Counted from the first letter of the stretch, positions 36,121 through 46,591 are shown. The stretch: 64,000 nt of DNA from Carboxylicivirga litoralis (GCF_025499605.1 NZ_JAFMVC010000003.1:248001-312000), one strand, 5' to 3'. Notes: a model not told the origin generated them from the letters alone. Program-made: numbers and translations.

Positions 36121-36549
36121 TTATGCTTTGATAGTACTCGATTTTCGACACATTTCGCTTATAAAACGTGATAATGAGTGCGGCGCATTTGTTGGCAGCA
36201 GGTGCGATTCTCCGTTTTTAAGATGTAGCTCAATAAGGTTGAATCCCGAAAATAAAAATGATTTAAAATAACGATGGCGAAACCACTTATTGGGAGGAAG
36301 GTTATCCATAACTTTGCAGTTAGCAACATCAGTAATAGCATAACGTCCTATTACTATGCCAATACCAATCGAATATTCGATCCATTCTTCGTCAACAATA
36401 ACGGTAAACCGGAAAAAAAGTAACAAAAGTGAAAAGGTAAACACACTGATGGGTAATAGGAATTGCCTTCCAAAATTAAGACTTAAGAAGAGAAACAGGA
36501 AGGAGGCCAGGACAAAGGAAAGCCAACAGATTTTTACAGTTTTAAACAT
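36121..36549 (-). CDS. Small membrane protein of unknown function
   Basis: 142 aa. Two hydrophobic helices (about 7-27 and 30-50) are followed by a soluble C-terminal part of about 90 residues with a beta-rich pattern (FTVIVDEEWIEYSIGIGIV, then a Lys/Arg-rich loop, then IELHLKNGESHLLP). The layout recalls small membrane proteins with a PH-like domain, but no family is recognised. It lies 60 bases downstream of aroK on the same strand and about 170 bases upstream of hemA. Long antisense frames are absent here and codon use looks normal, so I think it is real. Confidence 0.65.
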   Translation of the reverse strand: MFKTVKICWLSFVLASFLFLFLSLNFGRQFLLPISVFTFSLLLLFFRFTVIVDEEWIEYSIGIGIVIGRYAITDVANCKVMDNLPPNKWFRHRYFKSFLFSGFNLIELHLKNGESHLLPTNAPHSLSRFISEMCRKSSTIKA

Positions 36550-36610
36550 AATGGTCTTATTAAAAGCACTCGCAATTTCATGCTTTTTACAGCTATTGTC
36601 AATATGTTAA

Positions 36611-37138
36611 CTATTTAATTAATTGACCTGATGCCTCGATGATGCGCACAAAACCGTCAACACCAAGCATATCGCCATCGGCAATTACTTTAGCCTGGTT
36701 GTAGAATGGTTCCCGTTCAGTCAATTTTTCTGTAATGTATGCTATCAGTTCATCGCCGCTTTTACCGGCTACTAATGGGCGAACTTGTTTTGGGCTGCTT
36801 AAACGATTGGCCAGGGTGTTAACCGATAATTTAATGTAAATGGTTAAGCCATGCTTGTTCATTACCTGCATATTATCAAAATAGCAAGGAGCACCACCAC
36901 CTGTGGCAATGATGGTTTTCTCTTTGTGTACCACTTCTGAAACCATTTTTCGTTCTGCTTCACGAAAGGCGGTTTCACCATTTTCGGCAAAAAACTGCTT
37001 GATAGTGGTTTGGTAGCGCATTTCAAAATAGTCATCCAGGTCGATAAAATCCCAGCCAAGCTCCGTTTTTAGTCGCCTGCCTAATGTGGATTTTCCACTT
37101 CCCATAAATCCAATTAAGAAAATGCGCTTTATCTCCAT
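36611..37138 (-). CDS. aroK: Shikimate kinase
   Basis: Phosphorylates shikimate at C3 in aromatic amino acid synthesis, 175 aa from the ATG at 37138. Walker A is GFMGSGKSTLG. The shikimate contacts are in DLDDYFE (Asp) and FREAE, with the glycine loop ATGGGAPC. LID region Arg residues appear near KQVRPLV. A TTG two codons earlier lies directly after the parC stop, but the ATG gives the usual start (MEIKRIFLIGFMG). It is probably the last gene of a parE-parC-aroK transcript. Confidence 0.95.
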   Translation of the reverse strand: MEIKRIFLIGFMGSGKSTLGRRLKTELGWDFIDLDDYFEMRYQTTIKQFFAENGETAFREAERKMVSEVVHKEKTIIATGGGAPCYFDNMQVMNKHGLTIYIKLSVNTLANRLSSPKQVRPLVAGKSGDELIAYITEKLTEREPFYNQAKVIADGDMLGVDGFVRIIEASGQLIK

Positions 37139-37144
37139 CGTCAA

Positions 37145-39781
37145 TTATTCGAAAAGTGACATTTGGTTTTTATCATCTTCTTCGAGATGTTCACCCGTTT
37201 CTGTTTCTAAACTCTCTGGTTTTGGCTCTTCTTTAATGATGGGTTCCAGCTCATGAATCTTAGAAACCTGGTATGTCGTCAAGCGTTTACCTTTAGCTTT
37301 GAGACTTTTTACACCGATGAACTCAGCGACTTCAACAATCAGTTTTTCACGAAGTTTGTCTTCACCTCCAAATTTCACCTCCAAACGTGGATAATCGACA
37401 TGCATCACCTTAACCATTCGTGATTTGGGATTATCACCAATAAACGATTGTTTTTTGTTTGAGTTCTCAAACTGGAATCGCTTGATGTAGTAAAAATCCT
37501 GATCGGCATCAAAGTAAACGGCTGACCACACAATATCGTTTCTAAACTTTTCGATTAAGAAGATATTGTCTTCGTAATGGTTGCTTAAGTCGTAGGTTGT
37601 CAGGTAATATTGTCCATCTTTAGTGATGACCAAAACCTGGTCGCCACCGTGGAACTCGCCCAGGAATTGACCACGTCCATCGGCATTTAGGCGCAAGGTT
37701 TCGTGTTCAAACCAAATTTTTCGTCCTCCCAATGTCGATTCGCCTTTCTTTTTCAACGAGATGGATTTAACCTCATATTTTGTGAGGATATTCCCCATAG
37801 CAGCCCGACCTTTAATGGCTAAATCGCCCAGGTTGACATCGAAAACAAGGTTGCGAATACGTGCTTTGGGGCGAAGTACTACTTTTAATATTTCCGATTC
37901 ACCATTGGGGTTGGCGCTGAAATACATCAACTTAGAACCTGGTGTCTCTTTGGTGATATGGTATTCTTTGTCGCGGGTAACACCCGTTACAGCAAAGCGT
38001 TTCATGTACACATTACCGGCTTTTCCATCGCGATAAACAGCATTATAAATAGTGCGTTTATCATTTTTCTTAAACACGGCAATATGAATGATATCCTTAC
38101 CAACGAAGGCTTTGTCCGATACTTTTGTGATGGTGTATTTTCCATCTTTGTAGAAGATGATAATGTCATCAATATCAGAACAGTCACAAACAAATTCATC
38201 TTTTCGTAAAGAGGTTCCAATAAATCCATCTTCACGATTGATGTAAAGTTTTTCGTTCTTAACAACTACCTTGGTCGCTTCAATGTTAGCAAAACTTCTA
38301 ATCTCTGTTTTACGCGGGAAATTCTTGCCAAATTGTTTCTTGATGCGTTTATAATAATCAATCGCATAGGTAATCAGATTGGCTAGATGATACGCGATCT
38401 GCTCCATTTCCTCTTCAAGTGAGGCAATGTATTCATCCGCTTTTTTCGCATCAAACTTAGAGATACGAATCATTCGTATTTGCGTTAACTTAACGATGTC
38501 TTCGCGGGTTACTTCGCGCCTTAGCAGTTGCTTAAATGGTTCCAGGCCATGGTCGATGGTTTGAACAACCGCTTCCATGGTCTCGCAATCCTCCATGCGC
38601 TGGTAAATCTTATTCTCGATAAAGATGCGCTCTAACGATGACATGTGCCAGGCTTCTTCCAGTTCGCTTTTGCGTATTTCCAGCTCGCGCTTCAAAAGCT
38701 TAACTGTGTTGTCTGTGTTTTCTTTCAGAATTTCACTTACACCAATGAAGTAAGGCTTGTTATCCTGAATCACACAGGCATTGGGTGAAATCGATACTTC
38801 GCAGTCGGTAAAAGCATACAAAGCATCAATCATTTTATCTGGCGATGAACCGGCTGGCAGGTATATCAGAATCTCTACATTCTCCGCCGTGTTATCATCA
38901 ATCTTTTTAATCTTAATTTTTCCTTTATCGTTGGCTTTCAGAATCGATTCAATCAACGACGTCGTATTCTTGCCATAAGGAATATCGGAGATCATTAAGG
39001 TCTTGCTGTCAACCTTGCTGATTTTAGCGCGTACCTTAACCGCTCCACCTCTTAATCCATCGTTGTAGCGCGAGACATCAATCATACCTCCCGTCGGAAA
39101 GTCGGGGAATATCTCAAACGGTTTCTCTTGCAGGTATAAGATGGAAGCATCAATTAACTCATTGAAGTTGTGAGGCAGTAGCTTTGATGCCAGACCCACC
39201 GCGATACCTTCAACACCTTGTGCCAAGAGTAGTGGAAACTTAACCGGAAGTGTTATTGGCTCGTTGTTACGGCCATCGTAACTCAATTTCCATTCTGTTG
39301 TTTTGGGGTTAAACACCACCTCTTGCGCAAACTTAGTTAAGCGTGCTTCAATATAACGCGGAGCTGCTGCGCTATCGCCAGTGTAAACGTTACCCCAGTT
39401 ACCCTGGCAATCAATTAATAAATCTTTTTGCCCCAGCTGCACCAGTGCGTCACCAATGGAAGCGTCGCCGTGGGGGTGAAACTGCATGGTGTTACCAATG
39501 ATGTTGGCCACTTTGTTGTATCGTCCATCATCCATACGGCGCATGGAGTGAAGGATACGACGCTGCACAGGTTTTAATCCATCGTTAATGTGCGGCACCG
39601 CGCGTTCCAGAATCACGTATGAGGCATAATCAAGGAACCACTCGCGGTACATACCCGGCAAATGGCTGATAGTAGTCGAGTCAGCATCCCACAGGTGCTG
39701 CTCTTCTTTATGCTGATTTTCTGATGATTCCGAAGGTGTTTCCTCCGGCAGATTTGGGGTGTTAGTATCGTCGAAACTCAT
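37145..39781 (-). CDS. parC: Topoisomerase IV/gyrase subunit A (ParC type)
   Basis: DNA breakage subunit of a type IIA topoisomerase, 878 aa. The catalytic Tyr is Tyr143 in AAAPRYIEARL. The start of the breakage domain (YILERAVPHINDGLKPVQRR) is clear. The C-terminal beta-propeller lacks a full GyrA box; only KGRAAMGN is found, which favours topoisomerase IV. An acidic N-terminal extension of about 35 residues is present. The last residues are NQMSLFE, which resembles a beta-clamp-binding peptide (see findings). It lies 14 bases after parE. Decatenation of daughter chromosomes is the expected role. Confidence 0.92.
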   Translation of the reverse strand: MSFDDTNTPNLPEETPSESSENQHKEEQHLWDADSTTISHLPGMYREWFLDYASYVILERAVPHINDGLKPVQRRILHSMRRMDDGRYNKVANIIGNTMQFHPHGDASIGDALVQLGQKDLLIDCQGNWGNVYTGDSAAAPRYIEARLTKFAQEVVFNPKTTEWKLSYDGRNNEPITLPVKFPLLLAQGVEGIAVGLASKLLPHNFNELIDASILYLQEKPFEIFPDFPTGGMIDVSRYNDGLRGGAVKVRAKISKVDSKTLMISDIPYGKNTTSLIESILKANDKGKIKIKKIDDNTAENVEILIYLPAGSSPDKMIDALYAFTDCEVSISPNACVIQDNKPYFIGVSEILKENTDNTVKLLKRELEIRKSELEEAWHMSSLERIFIENKIYQRMEDCETMEAVVQTIDHGLEPFKQLLRREVTREDIVKLTQIRMIRISKFDAKKADEYIASLEEEMEQIAYHLANLITYAIDYYKRIKKQFGKNFPRKTEIRSFANIEATKVVVKNEKLYINREDGFIGTSLRKDEFVCDCSDIDDIIIFYKDGKYTITKVSDKAFVGKDIIHIAVFKKNDKRTIYNAVYRDGKAGNVYMKRFAVTGVTRDKEYHITKETPGSKLMYFSANPNGESEILKVVLRPKARIRNLVFDVNLGDLAIKGRAAMGNILTKYEVKSISLKKKGESTLGGRKIWFEHETLRLNADGRGQFLGEFHGGDQVLVITKDGQYYLTTYDLSNHYEDNIFLIEKFRNDIVWSAVYFDADQDFYYIKRFQFENSNKKQSFIGDNPKSRMVKVMHVDYPRLEVKFGGEDKLREKLIVEVAEFIGVKSLKAKGKRLTTYQVSKIHELEPIIKEEPKPESLETETGEHLEEDDKNQMSLFE

Positions 39782-39795
39782 TCTTCCTTAATTAT

Positions 39796-41652
39796 TTATT
39801 CTTGGGTAACAAGGTCTTCTTCAATTACCAGGTTATCAATAATGAAATTCTGTCGGTCGGGTGTGTTCTTACCCATGTAGAACTCTAACAAATCTTTAAC
39901 TGGCACATCTTTCTTTAAGCGCACAGGCTCTAGACGAATATCTTTACCGATGAAGTGCTTAAACTCATCCGGCGAAATTTCACCCAATCCTTTAAATCGG
40001 GTTATCTCCGGTTTTGGTCCACATTTTTTAATAGCTGAAAATTTCTCTTCATCGGAGTAGCAATAGAATGTTTTCTTTTTATTGCGAACACGGAAAAGAG
40101 GTGTTTGCAAAATATATAAGTGGCCGTTCTTCACCAACTCAGGGAAGAACTGCAAAAAGAAAGTCAGCAATAGCAGGCGAATGTGCATCCCGTCAACATC
40201 AGCATCGGTGGCGATAATCACATGGTTGTAACGCAAGGTTTCTAAACCATCTTCAATATCCAGAGCAGCCTGAAGTAAGTTAAATTCTTCATTTTCGTAC
40301 ACCACTTTGCGGGTTAAGCCATAGCTGTTCAGTGGTTTACCTTTTAAGCTAAAGACTGCTTGCGAGTTAACATTACGTGCTTTGGTAATGGAGCCACTGG
40401 CCGAGTCTCCCTCGGTAATGAAAATAGAGCTATTGCCGTTTTCATCATTTTTAATATCGGTATAGTGGATGCGGCAATCACGTAATTTCTTATTGTGCAG
40501 GCTCACTTTTTTAGCCCGTTCACGAGCCAGTTTTTTAATGCCCGAAATGGCTTTGCGCTCTTTCTCCGACTCCAGAATTTTCTTTTGCAGCGCTTCGGCT
40601 ATCGGTGCATTTTTATGCAGGAAGTTATCCAGATGTTCCGTTACAAAATCGAGTATGAAGTTACGCACCGATGGACCATTAGGACCAATGTCTTTTGAAC
40701 CAAGCTTTGTTTTTGTTTGTGATTCGAAGACTGGTTCTTCTACTTTAATACTGACAGCAGCAATGATGCCGGTTCTGATATCCGAAACATCAAAACTCTT
40801 GTTGTAAAAATCACGAATGGTTTTTACATAAGCTTCGCGAAAAGCCACTAAGTGCGTTCCACCTTGTGTGGTGTGCTGTCCGTTTACAAAGGTGTAATAA
40901 TCTTCGCCATACTGGTTGCCGTGCGTGATGGCAATCTCCAGGTCTTCGCCTTCCAAATGAATAATTGGATACAAACCTTCGGCATCCATGTTTTCATTCA
41001 GCAGGTCGAGTAATCCGTTTTTACTCTGGAAGGTCTTGCCATTATATACAATGGCCAATCCTTTGTTGAGGTAAGTATAGTTACGAAGAAGTGTTTCTAT
41101 ATATTCGTCTCTAAACTGATAATTTTCAAATATTTCGCTATCAGGAGTAAAGGCGATGTAAGTTCCGTTTTTATCCGTTGTCGTGCTTAGTTCATGGTCG
41201 GTTACCACTTCGCCACGACTAAACTCTACCAACTTGGTTTCGCCTTCGCGATAGGCCTGAACTGTAAAATTTGTACTTAAAGCGTTGACGGCTTTGATAC
41301 CAACTCCATTCAGTCCAACTGATTTTTTAAATGCTTTGGAGTCGTATTTAGCACCGGTATTCATTTTCGATGCCACATCAATCACTTTTCCAAGTGGAAT
41401 ACCACGACCGTAATCACGCACGGTCACACGTCCTTCCTGCACGGTTACTTCAATCTTTTTACCGTTGCCCATCATAAACTCATCGATGGAGTTATCCATT
41501 ACTTCTTTGAGTAACACATAAATACCATCATCGGCAAAAGTTCCATCTCCCAGCTTACCAATGTACATACCCGGACGTCGGCGGATGTGCTCTTTCCAGT
41601 CCAGTGTTCGGATCGCATCTTCGGAATAGTTCTGTGTATTTTGACTACTCAT
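39796..41652 (-). CDS. parE: Topoisomerase IV subunit B (ParE)
   Basis: ATPase subunit partnering parC, 618 aa. The GHKL ATP site is seen as [20 protein letters not shown] and [15 protein letters not shown]. The Toprim metal site is [10 protein letters not shown] (near residue 415) and [10 protein letters not shown] (near 482). The start [10 protein letters not shown] is typical. It is transcribed ahead of parC with a 14-base gap. It is shorter than GyrB, in line with the topoisomerase IV call. Another gyrA-gyrB pair should exist elsewhere. Confidence 0.95.
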   Translation of the reverse strand: MSSQNTQNYSEDAIRTLDWKEHIRRRPGMYIGKLGDGTFADDGIYVLLKEVMDNSIDEFMMGNGKKIEVTVQEGRVTVRDYGRGIPLGKVIDVASKMNTGAKYDSKAFKKSVGLNGVGIKAVNALSTNFTVQAYREGETKLVEFSRGEVVTDHELSTTTDKNGTYIAFTPDSEIFENYQFRDEYIETLLRNYTYLNKGLAIVYNGKTFQSKNGLLDLLNENMDAEGLYPIIHLEGEDLEIAITHGNQYGEDYYTFVNGQHTTQGGTHLVAFREAYVKTIRDFYNKSFDVSDIRTGIIAAVSIKVEEPVFESQTKTKLGSKDIGPNGPSVRNFILDFVTEHLDNFLHKNAPIAEALQKKILESEKERKAISGIKKLARERAKKVSLHNKKLRDCRIHYTDIKNDENGNSSIFITEGDSASGSITKARNVNSQAVFSLKGKPLNSYGLTRKVVYENEEFNLLQAALDIEDGLETLRYNHVIIATDADVDGMHIRLLLLTFFLQFFPELVKNGHLYILQTPLFRVRNKKKTFYCYSDEEKFSAIKKCGPKPEITRFKGLGEISPDEFKHFIGKDIRLEPVRLKKDVPVKDLLEFYMGKNTPDRQNFIIDNLVIEEDLVTQE

Positions 41653-41711
41653 ACTTAAAAATCAACTAAATATTCGGAAAAGTGAAGGCTTCCTTCTTGT
41701 GGAAAACCATC

Positions 41712-41719
41712 CAAATATA
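41712..41719 (-). promoter_or_regulatory. Candidate -7 element for parE-parC
   Basis: TATATTTG on the minus strand fits TAnnTTTG. No good -33 element is visible at 19-21 bp, so this is a weak call. Confidence 0.35.
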
Positions 41720-41776
41720 ATTAAAACAAGGATTGTTTCGTAATTTCTTTATTAACAATCGCAGTTCAAAAAGTCT

Positions 41777-43612
41777 TTAAAGCCTTATGTTTTCACTTGG
41801 TATCAGTCCCATTTTCTCCATCAACCAGGTTGCATTATGACTTTCGGTAATGCCTGTTCGGAGTTTATAATCAAAACTTAATCCTTCGTCATTGAAGCTT
41901 ACTTCAAAGCAGTTGTTGAAAACTTGTCCATCGGTTTGCTTCGCTAATTCTCCCAGCTCTAAATCGTGTGTGGCCACAAGGCCCGTTCCATTGTGATTTA
42001 ATAATTGCTTGATTAATGCCATTGAGCCCTGGTACTTATCCAGCGAGTTGGTGCCTTTTAAAATTTCATCCAATATGAAAAATAGTTCGCCCTCTTCTTT
42101 TAAACACTCTAAAATCATTTGCAATCGACTGAGTTCGGCAAAGAAATAGGATTCGTGTTTGAGTAAATTGTCGATGGCCCGCATGTTGGTGATAAAGGGC
42201 AGTGGTTTGTATTGGAATGTATTGGCCGCCACCACACTGCCGTTTCCTGCCAGTACCAGCGCCACCCCAACGGTGCGCAGGAAGGTGCTTTTGCCGGCCA
42301 TGTTGGCTCCGGTTACCACACAGATGCGCTGCTGTTTGCTGAAAGAGAAGTCATTGCTGATGCGTTCTTCGCCAGGAATTAAAGGGTGACCTAATTCAGA
42401 TGCTTTAAAAATTATTGTATCGGAGGTGGTGGGATAAACGAAATGTGGATGATTGTAGGCAAAAGTGGCCAGGCTGTTTAGCGCTTCCACTTCATGAAGC
42501 GTCTCCAGCCATTGGTGTAGTTGATGCCCATATTTATCGCACCACGATTGCAGGCGAATGCAAATCAATAAATCCCATAATAAAAAACCATTGAGAACGA
42601 CTCCTAATAACATATTCAAGCGTTGGTCGAAGCGTTTGATATGCCCGGCTAGCTGTGAGGTGATTTCACTGGCAGTCTTGCCTTCGCTTTTGAGTTGGCT
42701 TTGGAGCGACACCAGGTAATCGGCTTGCCAATCGCCCTCTTCGACATGCTTAATTATCTGCGAATAACGTTGCAGATAATTGCCCAGTGATGCTACTTCG
42801 CTGTGTACCTTATTAATCTTTTTTAGGCGGGTTCCAACAATGGTTAGGCCTACAAAAAACAGGTAAGCAATGATTTCACTGTTGATGATGCCAAACGATA
42901 TTAGAAGGATGGAGATGCCTACAGCTGCCAAAAATAGGGCGATAATTATTTTACCTGATTGGGTGATGAAGTTTAAGTCAGGCTGCTGGTTCAAATCGAG
43001 TTGACGATTCTTTTTATTGCTTTCAGCCACCAAGGCGCCTAAAGCATAAAAATGTTGCCTGAACTCATTTTGCCTGGCTAGTTCTTTAATGGCGGTTTGT
43101 TTCGATTGGATATCATCCGATGAAAGCGAAATGTTTTTGAGTTTGTAAGCTAATTGCTTTAGTCCCCCAAGGGTGGAAGTGCGGTTGATGAACTGAAATA
43201 AGGAACCTTTGCCAAATAAATCGAGGTCATGGGCATAGTTGTGCTCTGGTTCAATGAATTGTGCGCCATCTTCTTCATTCAGCCATTGTTGTGAATGCCG
43301 GTTGAGTTCTTTTGATAATAAATCGAGGCGATGGCCAATATAAGCTCTGGCTGAGCTGATTTTGTTAGCGCGCCATATCAACCATAAAAAGCATGAGAAA
43401 CACAGGGTAAAGTTGAAAAAGAATTCACTTGACCAGTGTGTAAAAAAAGTAAAAGGAAAGGCAAAAGCACACACAAATGCAATCAGGCGAAGCCAGGCAT
43501 TTAATACGAATTGCTTTTTTAATTGATCGGCTTTCTGTTGCCAGTCGGTTTTGCTTTGCTGATATTCTTTCTGAAGTTCCTTTATTCGTTGGCGGCCATC
43601 AATTGCTCCCAT
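41777..43612 (-). CDS. Membrane-anchored MutS-family ATPase
   Basis: 611 aa. The C-terminal third is a MutS-type ABC ATPase: Walker [17 protein letters not shown] near residue 437, Walker [15 protein letters not shown] near 514, then [10 protein letters not shown]. The N-terminus has no mismatch-binding or connector domains. Instead there are two pairs of hydrophobic helices (about 40-80 and 218-258). So this is neither MutS nor MutS2; it has no Smr domain. Similar proteins are found in Bacteroidota, but no function is known to me. Its start overlaps the obg end by 31 bases, so it should be coupled to obg. The GTG/ATG alternatives do not remove the overlap. Confidence 0.82.
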   Translation of the reverse strand: MGAIDGRQRIKELQKEYQQSKTDWQQKADQLKKQFVLNAWLRLIAFVCAFAFPFTFFTHWSSEFFFNFTLCFSCFLWLIWRANKISSARAYIGHRLDLLSKELNRHSQQWLNEEDGAQFIEPEHNYAHDLDLFGKGSLFQFINRTSTLGGLKQLAYKLKNISLSSDDIQSKQTAIKELARQNEFRQHFYALGALVAESNKKNRQLDLNQQPDLNFITQSGKIIIALFLAAVGISILLISFGIINSEIIAYLFFVGLTIVGTRLKKINKVHSEVASLGNYLQRYSQIIKHVEEGDWQADYLVSLQSQLKSEGKTASEITSQLAGHIKRFDQRLNMLLGVVLNGFLLWDLLICIRLQSWCDKYGHQLHQWLETLHEVEALNSLATFAYNHPHFVYPTTSDTIIFKASELGHPLIPGEERISNDFSFSKQQRICVVTGANMAGKSTFLRTVGVALVLAGNGSVVAANTFQYKPLPFITNMRAIDNLLKHESYFFAELSRLQMILECLKEEGELFFILDEILKGTNSLDKYQGSMALIKQLLNHNGTGLVATHDLELGELAKQTDGQVFNNCFEVSFNDEGLSFDYKLRTGITESHNATWLMEKMGLIPSENIRL

Positions 43613-44580
43613 ATCATATCTTTCAGTTCGGTGATGCCTTTATTGGCAACCGAAGATATAAAAATAGAAGGCAGATCGGGTAAATCTTTTTCAATTTCCT
43701 CCATCAGTTCATCATCCAGCATGTCAGCTTTTGAGATGGCCAGCATGCGACCTTTGTCCAGTAATTCCGGATTATACTGTTTCAACTCGTTCAGTAAAAT
43801 CTGGTACTCCTTTTTTATGTCTTCAGCGTCGGCTGGTACTAAAAACAGAAGAATGGAATTGCGCTCGATGTGTCGCAGAAAACGAATTCCCAGTCCTTTA
43901 CCTTCGCTGGCACCTTCAATGATACCAGGGATATCGGCCATGGCAAATGACTGGTGGTCACGATAAGAAACGATGCCCAGGTTAGGAACCAATGTTGTAA
44001 AAGGATAATCAGCGATTTCAGGTTTGGCAGCCGACATAACCGACAATAATGTTGATTTACCGGCATTGGGAAAGCCTACCAAACCAACATCGGCCAAGAC
44101 TTTAAGTTCTAAAATGGCTGCCATTTCAATGCCATCTTCACCCGGCTGCGCATAGCGGGGCGTTTGGTTGGTAGCTGATTTAAAATTCCAGTTGCCCAGT
44201 CCTCCACGTCCACCTTTTACCAGGATGATTTCCTGGTTGTGCTCAGTGATTTCGCAAAGCACTTCACCTGTTTCGGCATCTTTGGCAATGGTTCCCAATG
44301 GCACTTCAATAATGCGGTCTTCGCCATCGGCACCTGTCGAACGTTGCTTGCTGCCATTTTCGCCATGCCCGGCAAAGACGTGGCGTTTGTATTTCAGGTG
44401 TAATAAAGTCCAGGTATTGCGGTTGCCACGCACAATAATGTGTCCACCACGACCGCCATCGCCACCATCAGGTCCGCCCATGGCAACAAATTTTTCGCGT
44501 CGCAAGTGCGTTGATCCTGCACCTCCTTTACCAGAGCGGCAGAATATTTTTACGTAATCAACAAAGTTTGAACTTGCCAT
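43582..44580 (-). CDS. obg: GTPase Obg/CgtA
   Basis: Essential ribosome-assembly GTPase, 332 aa from the ATG at 44580. An earlier in-frame TTG at 44601 lies inside the hairpin region and is not preferred. The N-terminal Obg domain is Gly-rich ([30 protein letters not shown]). The GTPase motifs are [11 protein letters not shown] (G1), [10 protein letters not shown] (G3) and SKAD (G4). There is no long C-terminal extension, so it is the short form. It sits between adk and the MutS-like gene. Confidence 0.96.
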   Translation of the reverse strand: MASSNFVDYVKIFCRSGKGGAGSTHLRREKFVAMGGPDGGDGGRGGHIIVRGNRNTWTLLHLKYKRHVFAGHGENGSKQRSTGADGEDRIIEVPLGTIAKDAETGEVLCEITEHNQEIILVKGGRGGLGNWNFKSATNQTPRYAQPGEDGIEMAAILELKVLADVGLVGFPNAGKSTLLSVMSAAKPEIADYPFTTLVPNLGIVSYRDHQSFAMADIPGIIEGASEGKGLGIRFLRHIERNSILLFLVPADAEDIKKEYQILLNELKQYNPELLDKGRMLAISKADMLDDELMEEIEKDLPDLPSIFISSVANKGITELKDMIWEQLMAANE

Positions 44581-44603
44581 ACCTAAATCTTTATAACACA
44601 ATA

Positions 44604-44629
44604 AGCCACGGCAAAAACTTACCGTGGCT
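44604..44629 (-). terminator. Hairpin between adk and obg
   Basis: AGCCACGG/CCGTGGCT, 8 bp perfect with a 10-base loop. On the minus strand the tail TTATTGTGTTATAAAG has few T in a row, so it may only attenuate transcription into obg rather than end it. Confidence 0.5.
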
Positions 44630-44648
44630 CTAATATCGTCAATTTATA

Positions 44649-45221
44649 CTACTTCAGACTATTTAATACTTCAGAAATACGACCAAAAATATCGTCAATA
44701 TTTCCAACGCCCTTGATTGGTTTGTATAAGCGCTTCTTTCTGTAGAACTCAATCACCGGTAGTGTTTGTTCTTCATAAACCTCTAAGCGCTTTTTGATGG
44801 TTTCCATATTATCGTCTGAGCGATCTTCTGTCTCTGCACGTTTCAATAGGCGAGCCATTAGCTCATCTTTTTCTACCTCAAGATTTAGTAAAACAGACAC
44901 TTTTGTGCCGTGCTCTTTCATAATCTCGATAAGTGCTTCAGCCTGAGCTACTGTTCGTGGAAAGCCATCGAAGATAATGCCTTTGTCAATCGGCAATTTT
45001 TCCAAAAAAGCATCTAACATATCGATAATGGTTTCGTCAGGAACCAACTCGCCTTTATCAATATAGCTTTTAGCAATTACACCTTCGTGCGTGTTATTAT
45101 GAATAGCTCTTCTACATAACTCCCCGGTAGAAACATGAGCTAAATTAAATTTTTCTGCAATTAATTTGCTTTGCGTACCCTTTCCAGAACCGGGTGCGCC
45201 AAAGATGACAACATTGAGCAT
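44649..45221 (-). CDS. adk: Adenylate kinase, short-LID form
   Basis: Balances ATP, ADP and AMP, 190 aa. The P loop is GAPGSGKGTQSKL, the AMP site STGELCRRA, and the GFPRTVAQAEAL motif follows. The LID is short (KRAETEDRSDDN) with no zinc cysteines, as in cytosolic eukaryote-like and many Bacteroidota enzymes. It lies 33 bases after hpt, on the same strand, in a purine-linked operon followed by obg. Confidence 0.96.
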   Translation of the reverse strand: MLNVVIFGAPGSGKGTQSKLIAEKFNLAHVSTGELCRRAIHNNTHEGVIAKSYIDKGELVPDETIIDMLDAFLEKLPIDKGIIFDGFPRTVAQAEALIEIMKEHGTKVSVLLNLEVEKDELMARLLKRAETEDRSDDNMETIKKRLEVYEEQTLPVIEFYRKKRLYKPIKGVGNIDDIFGRISEVLNSLK

Positions 45222-45254
45222 GTTTATTACTCCTTAAAAATGAATAAATAGATG

Positions 45255-45791
45255 TTATTCTACTACTGTATATATGTCTTTCAGATTTCTTCCGTATCCG
45301 TCGTAATCTAAACCGTAACCCACGATAAAATCGTTTGGAATGTCCATGCCGACGTAATCCAATTTTACATCACGTTTGCAGGCATCAGGTTTAAACAACA
45401 TGGTTGCTACTTTAACATCTGCAGGGCCCATTTGTTTTACTTGTTCCACAGTGTTGATGATGGTTAAGCCTGTATCAACAATGTCTTCCAATAATACAAT
45501 GGTACGACCGGCGATGTCTTCATTCAAACCAATTAGTTCTTTTACTTTTCCTGTAGAACCAGTTCCTGAGTAGGATGATAACTTTACAAAACTGATTTCA
45601 CAAGGAATGGTCAGGCGCTTCATTAGGTCAGATGCGAACATAAACGAGCCATTCAACACACATACCATTAAAGGATTTTTTCCTTCAAGGTCTTTATTCA
45701 TCTGTTCAGCCACTTTATCAACCGCCTTTAAAAGCTTTTCTTCAGGGATTGATAACTCAAATTCTCTATCTAACAACTTAACTCGGCTCAT
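45255..45791 (-). CDS. hpt: Hypoxanthine phosphoribosyltransferase
   Basis: Purine salvage: joins hypoxanthine or guanine to PRPP, 178 aa. The PRPP loop VLLEDIVDTGLT is the signature, and SSYSGTGSTGKV is the flexible loop. The C-terminal VGYGLDYDGYGRNL binds the base and phosphates. It is first in hpt-adk-obg and is divergent from purE, so a purine-related control region between them is plausible. Confidence 0.96.
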   Translation of the reverse strand: MSRVKLLDREFELSIPEEKLLKAVDKVAEQMNKDLEGKNPLMVCVLNGSFMFASDLMKRLTIPCEISFVKLSSYSGTGSTGKVKELIGLNEDIAGRTIVLLEDIVDTGLTIINTVEQVKQMGPADVKVATMLFKPDACKRDVKLDYVGMDIPNDFIVGYGLDYDGYGRNLKDIYTVVE

Positions 45792-45908
45792 TGTTTCTTT
45801 TTTTATTTTGGTTTGAAAAATACCAATTGCTTATGTTATCAGCTGAAATAAAGATGATTACATTTGCAAATTATTCAATAATTAAATAAAAATCTGGATT
45901 TTAAGCTG

Positions 45909-45966
45909 CAAAAGTATAAAAAATAAAGATAACCACATGATTATAATGCTTTCTTAACTATTTTTG
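45909..45966. promoter_or_regulatory. Divergent -7 elements for hpt and purE
   Basis: On the minus strand TACTTTTG (45916-45909) would serve hpt. On the plus strand TATTTTTG (45959-45966) would serve purE. Both match TAnnTTTG but lack clear -33 elements. The 43-base gap between them could hold one shared operator. Confidence 0.45.
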
Positions 45967-46024
45967 TGGCGGGAAAAAATTAACGAAAGGTTCTTGCAGA
46001 GAATTTCATAACTAAAATAAATTA

Positions 46025-46537
46025 ATGACTATGCAACCAAAAGTTAGTATTATTATGGGTAGCACGTCTGATCTTCCTGTGATGAAGAAGGCGGCTGATT
46101 TTTTAAATGATCTGAAGATTCCGTTCGAAATTAATGCTTTATCAGCACACAGAACACCTGCCCAGGTTGAGACTTTTGCTAAAAGTGCAGAAGATCGTGG
46201 TGTTAAAGTAATTATTGCAGCGGCTGGTATGGCTGCTCATCTTCCAGGCGTAATTGCTTCAATGGTTAAAATTCCCGTGATTGGTGTGCCTATCAACGCG
46301 AGCCTTGATGGCATGGATGCCTTGTTGTCAATTGCTCAGATGCCTCCAGGAATTCCTGTGGCAACGGTTGGTATTAACGGCGCTCAGAATGCTGGTATTT
46401 TAGCAGCTCAAATGATTGCTACCGGTGATGCTGAGATTTCAGAAAAGCTGGCTGCTTTTAAAGAAAGCTTGAAAGATAAGATTGTTAAGGCTAACGAAGA
46501 GCTAAAAGAAGTTAAGTACGAGTACAAAACAAATTAA
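46025..46537 (+). CDS. purE: N5-carboxyaminoimidazole ribonucleotide mutase
   Basis: Class I PurE in de novo purine synthesis, 170 aa. It has GSTSDLPVMKKA, NALSAHRTPAQ and IAAAGMAAHLPGV, the substrate-binding signature with the Ser and His of the active site. It would need purK elsewhere. A second ATG two codons downstream (46031) is equally usable. It is divergent from hpt and ends at a bidirectional terminator. Confidence 0.97.
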   Translation: MTMQPKVSIIMGSTSDLPVMKKAADFLNDLKIPFEINALSAHRTPAQVETFAKSAEDRGVKVIIAAAGMAAHLPGVIASMVKIPVIGVPINASLDGMDALLSIAQMPPGIPVATVGINGAQNAGILAAQMIATGDAEISEKLAAFKESLKDKIVKANEELKEVKYEYKTN

Positions 46538-46553
46538 TATTGTATTCCAGGAT

Positions 46554-46591
46554 AAAAAAGAAGAGCTTGCCACGGCAAGCTCTTCTTTTTT
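46554..46591. terminator. Bidirectional terminator between purE and SPOR gene
   Basis: GAAGAGCTTGC/GCAAGCTCTTC with a CACG loop. The stem extends into flanking A and T runs on both sides, suiting both strands. Confidence 0.93.

Noticed and set aside
41777-43612. Annotation as DNA mismatch repair MutS or MutS2
   Set aside because: No mismatch-binding, connector or Smr domain is present; only the ATPase is shared and membrane helices precede it.
44581-44601. TTG start for obg
   Set aside because: It adds seven residues not seen in Obg and lies against the hairpin; ATG 44580 gives the normal N-terminus.
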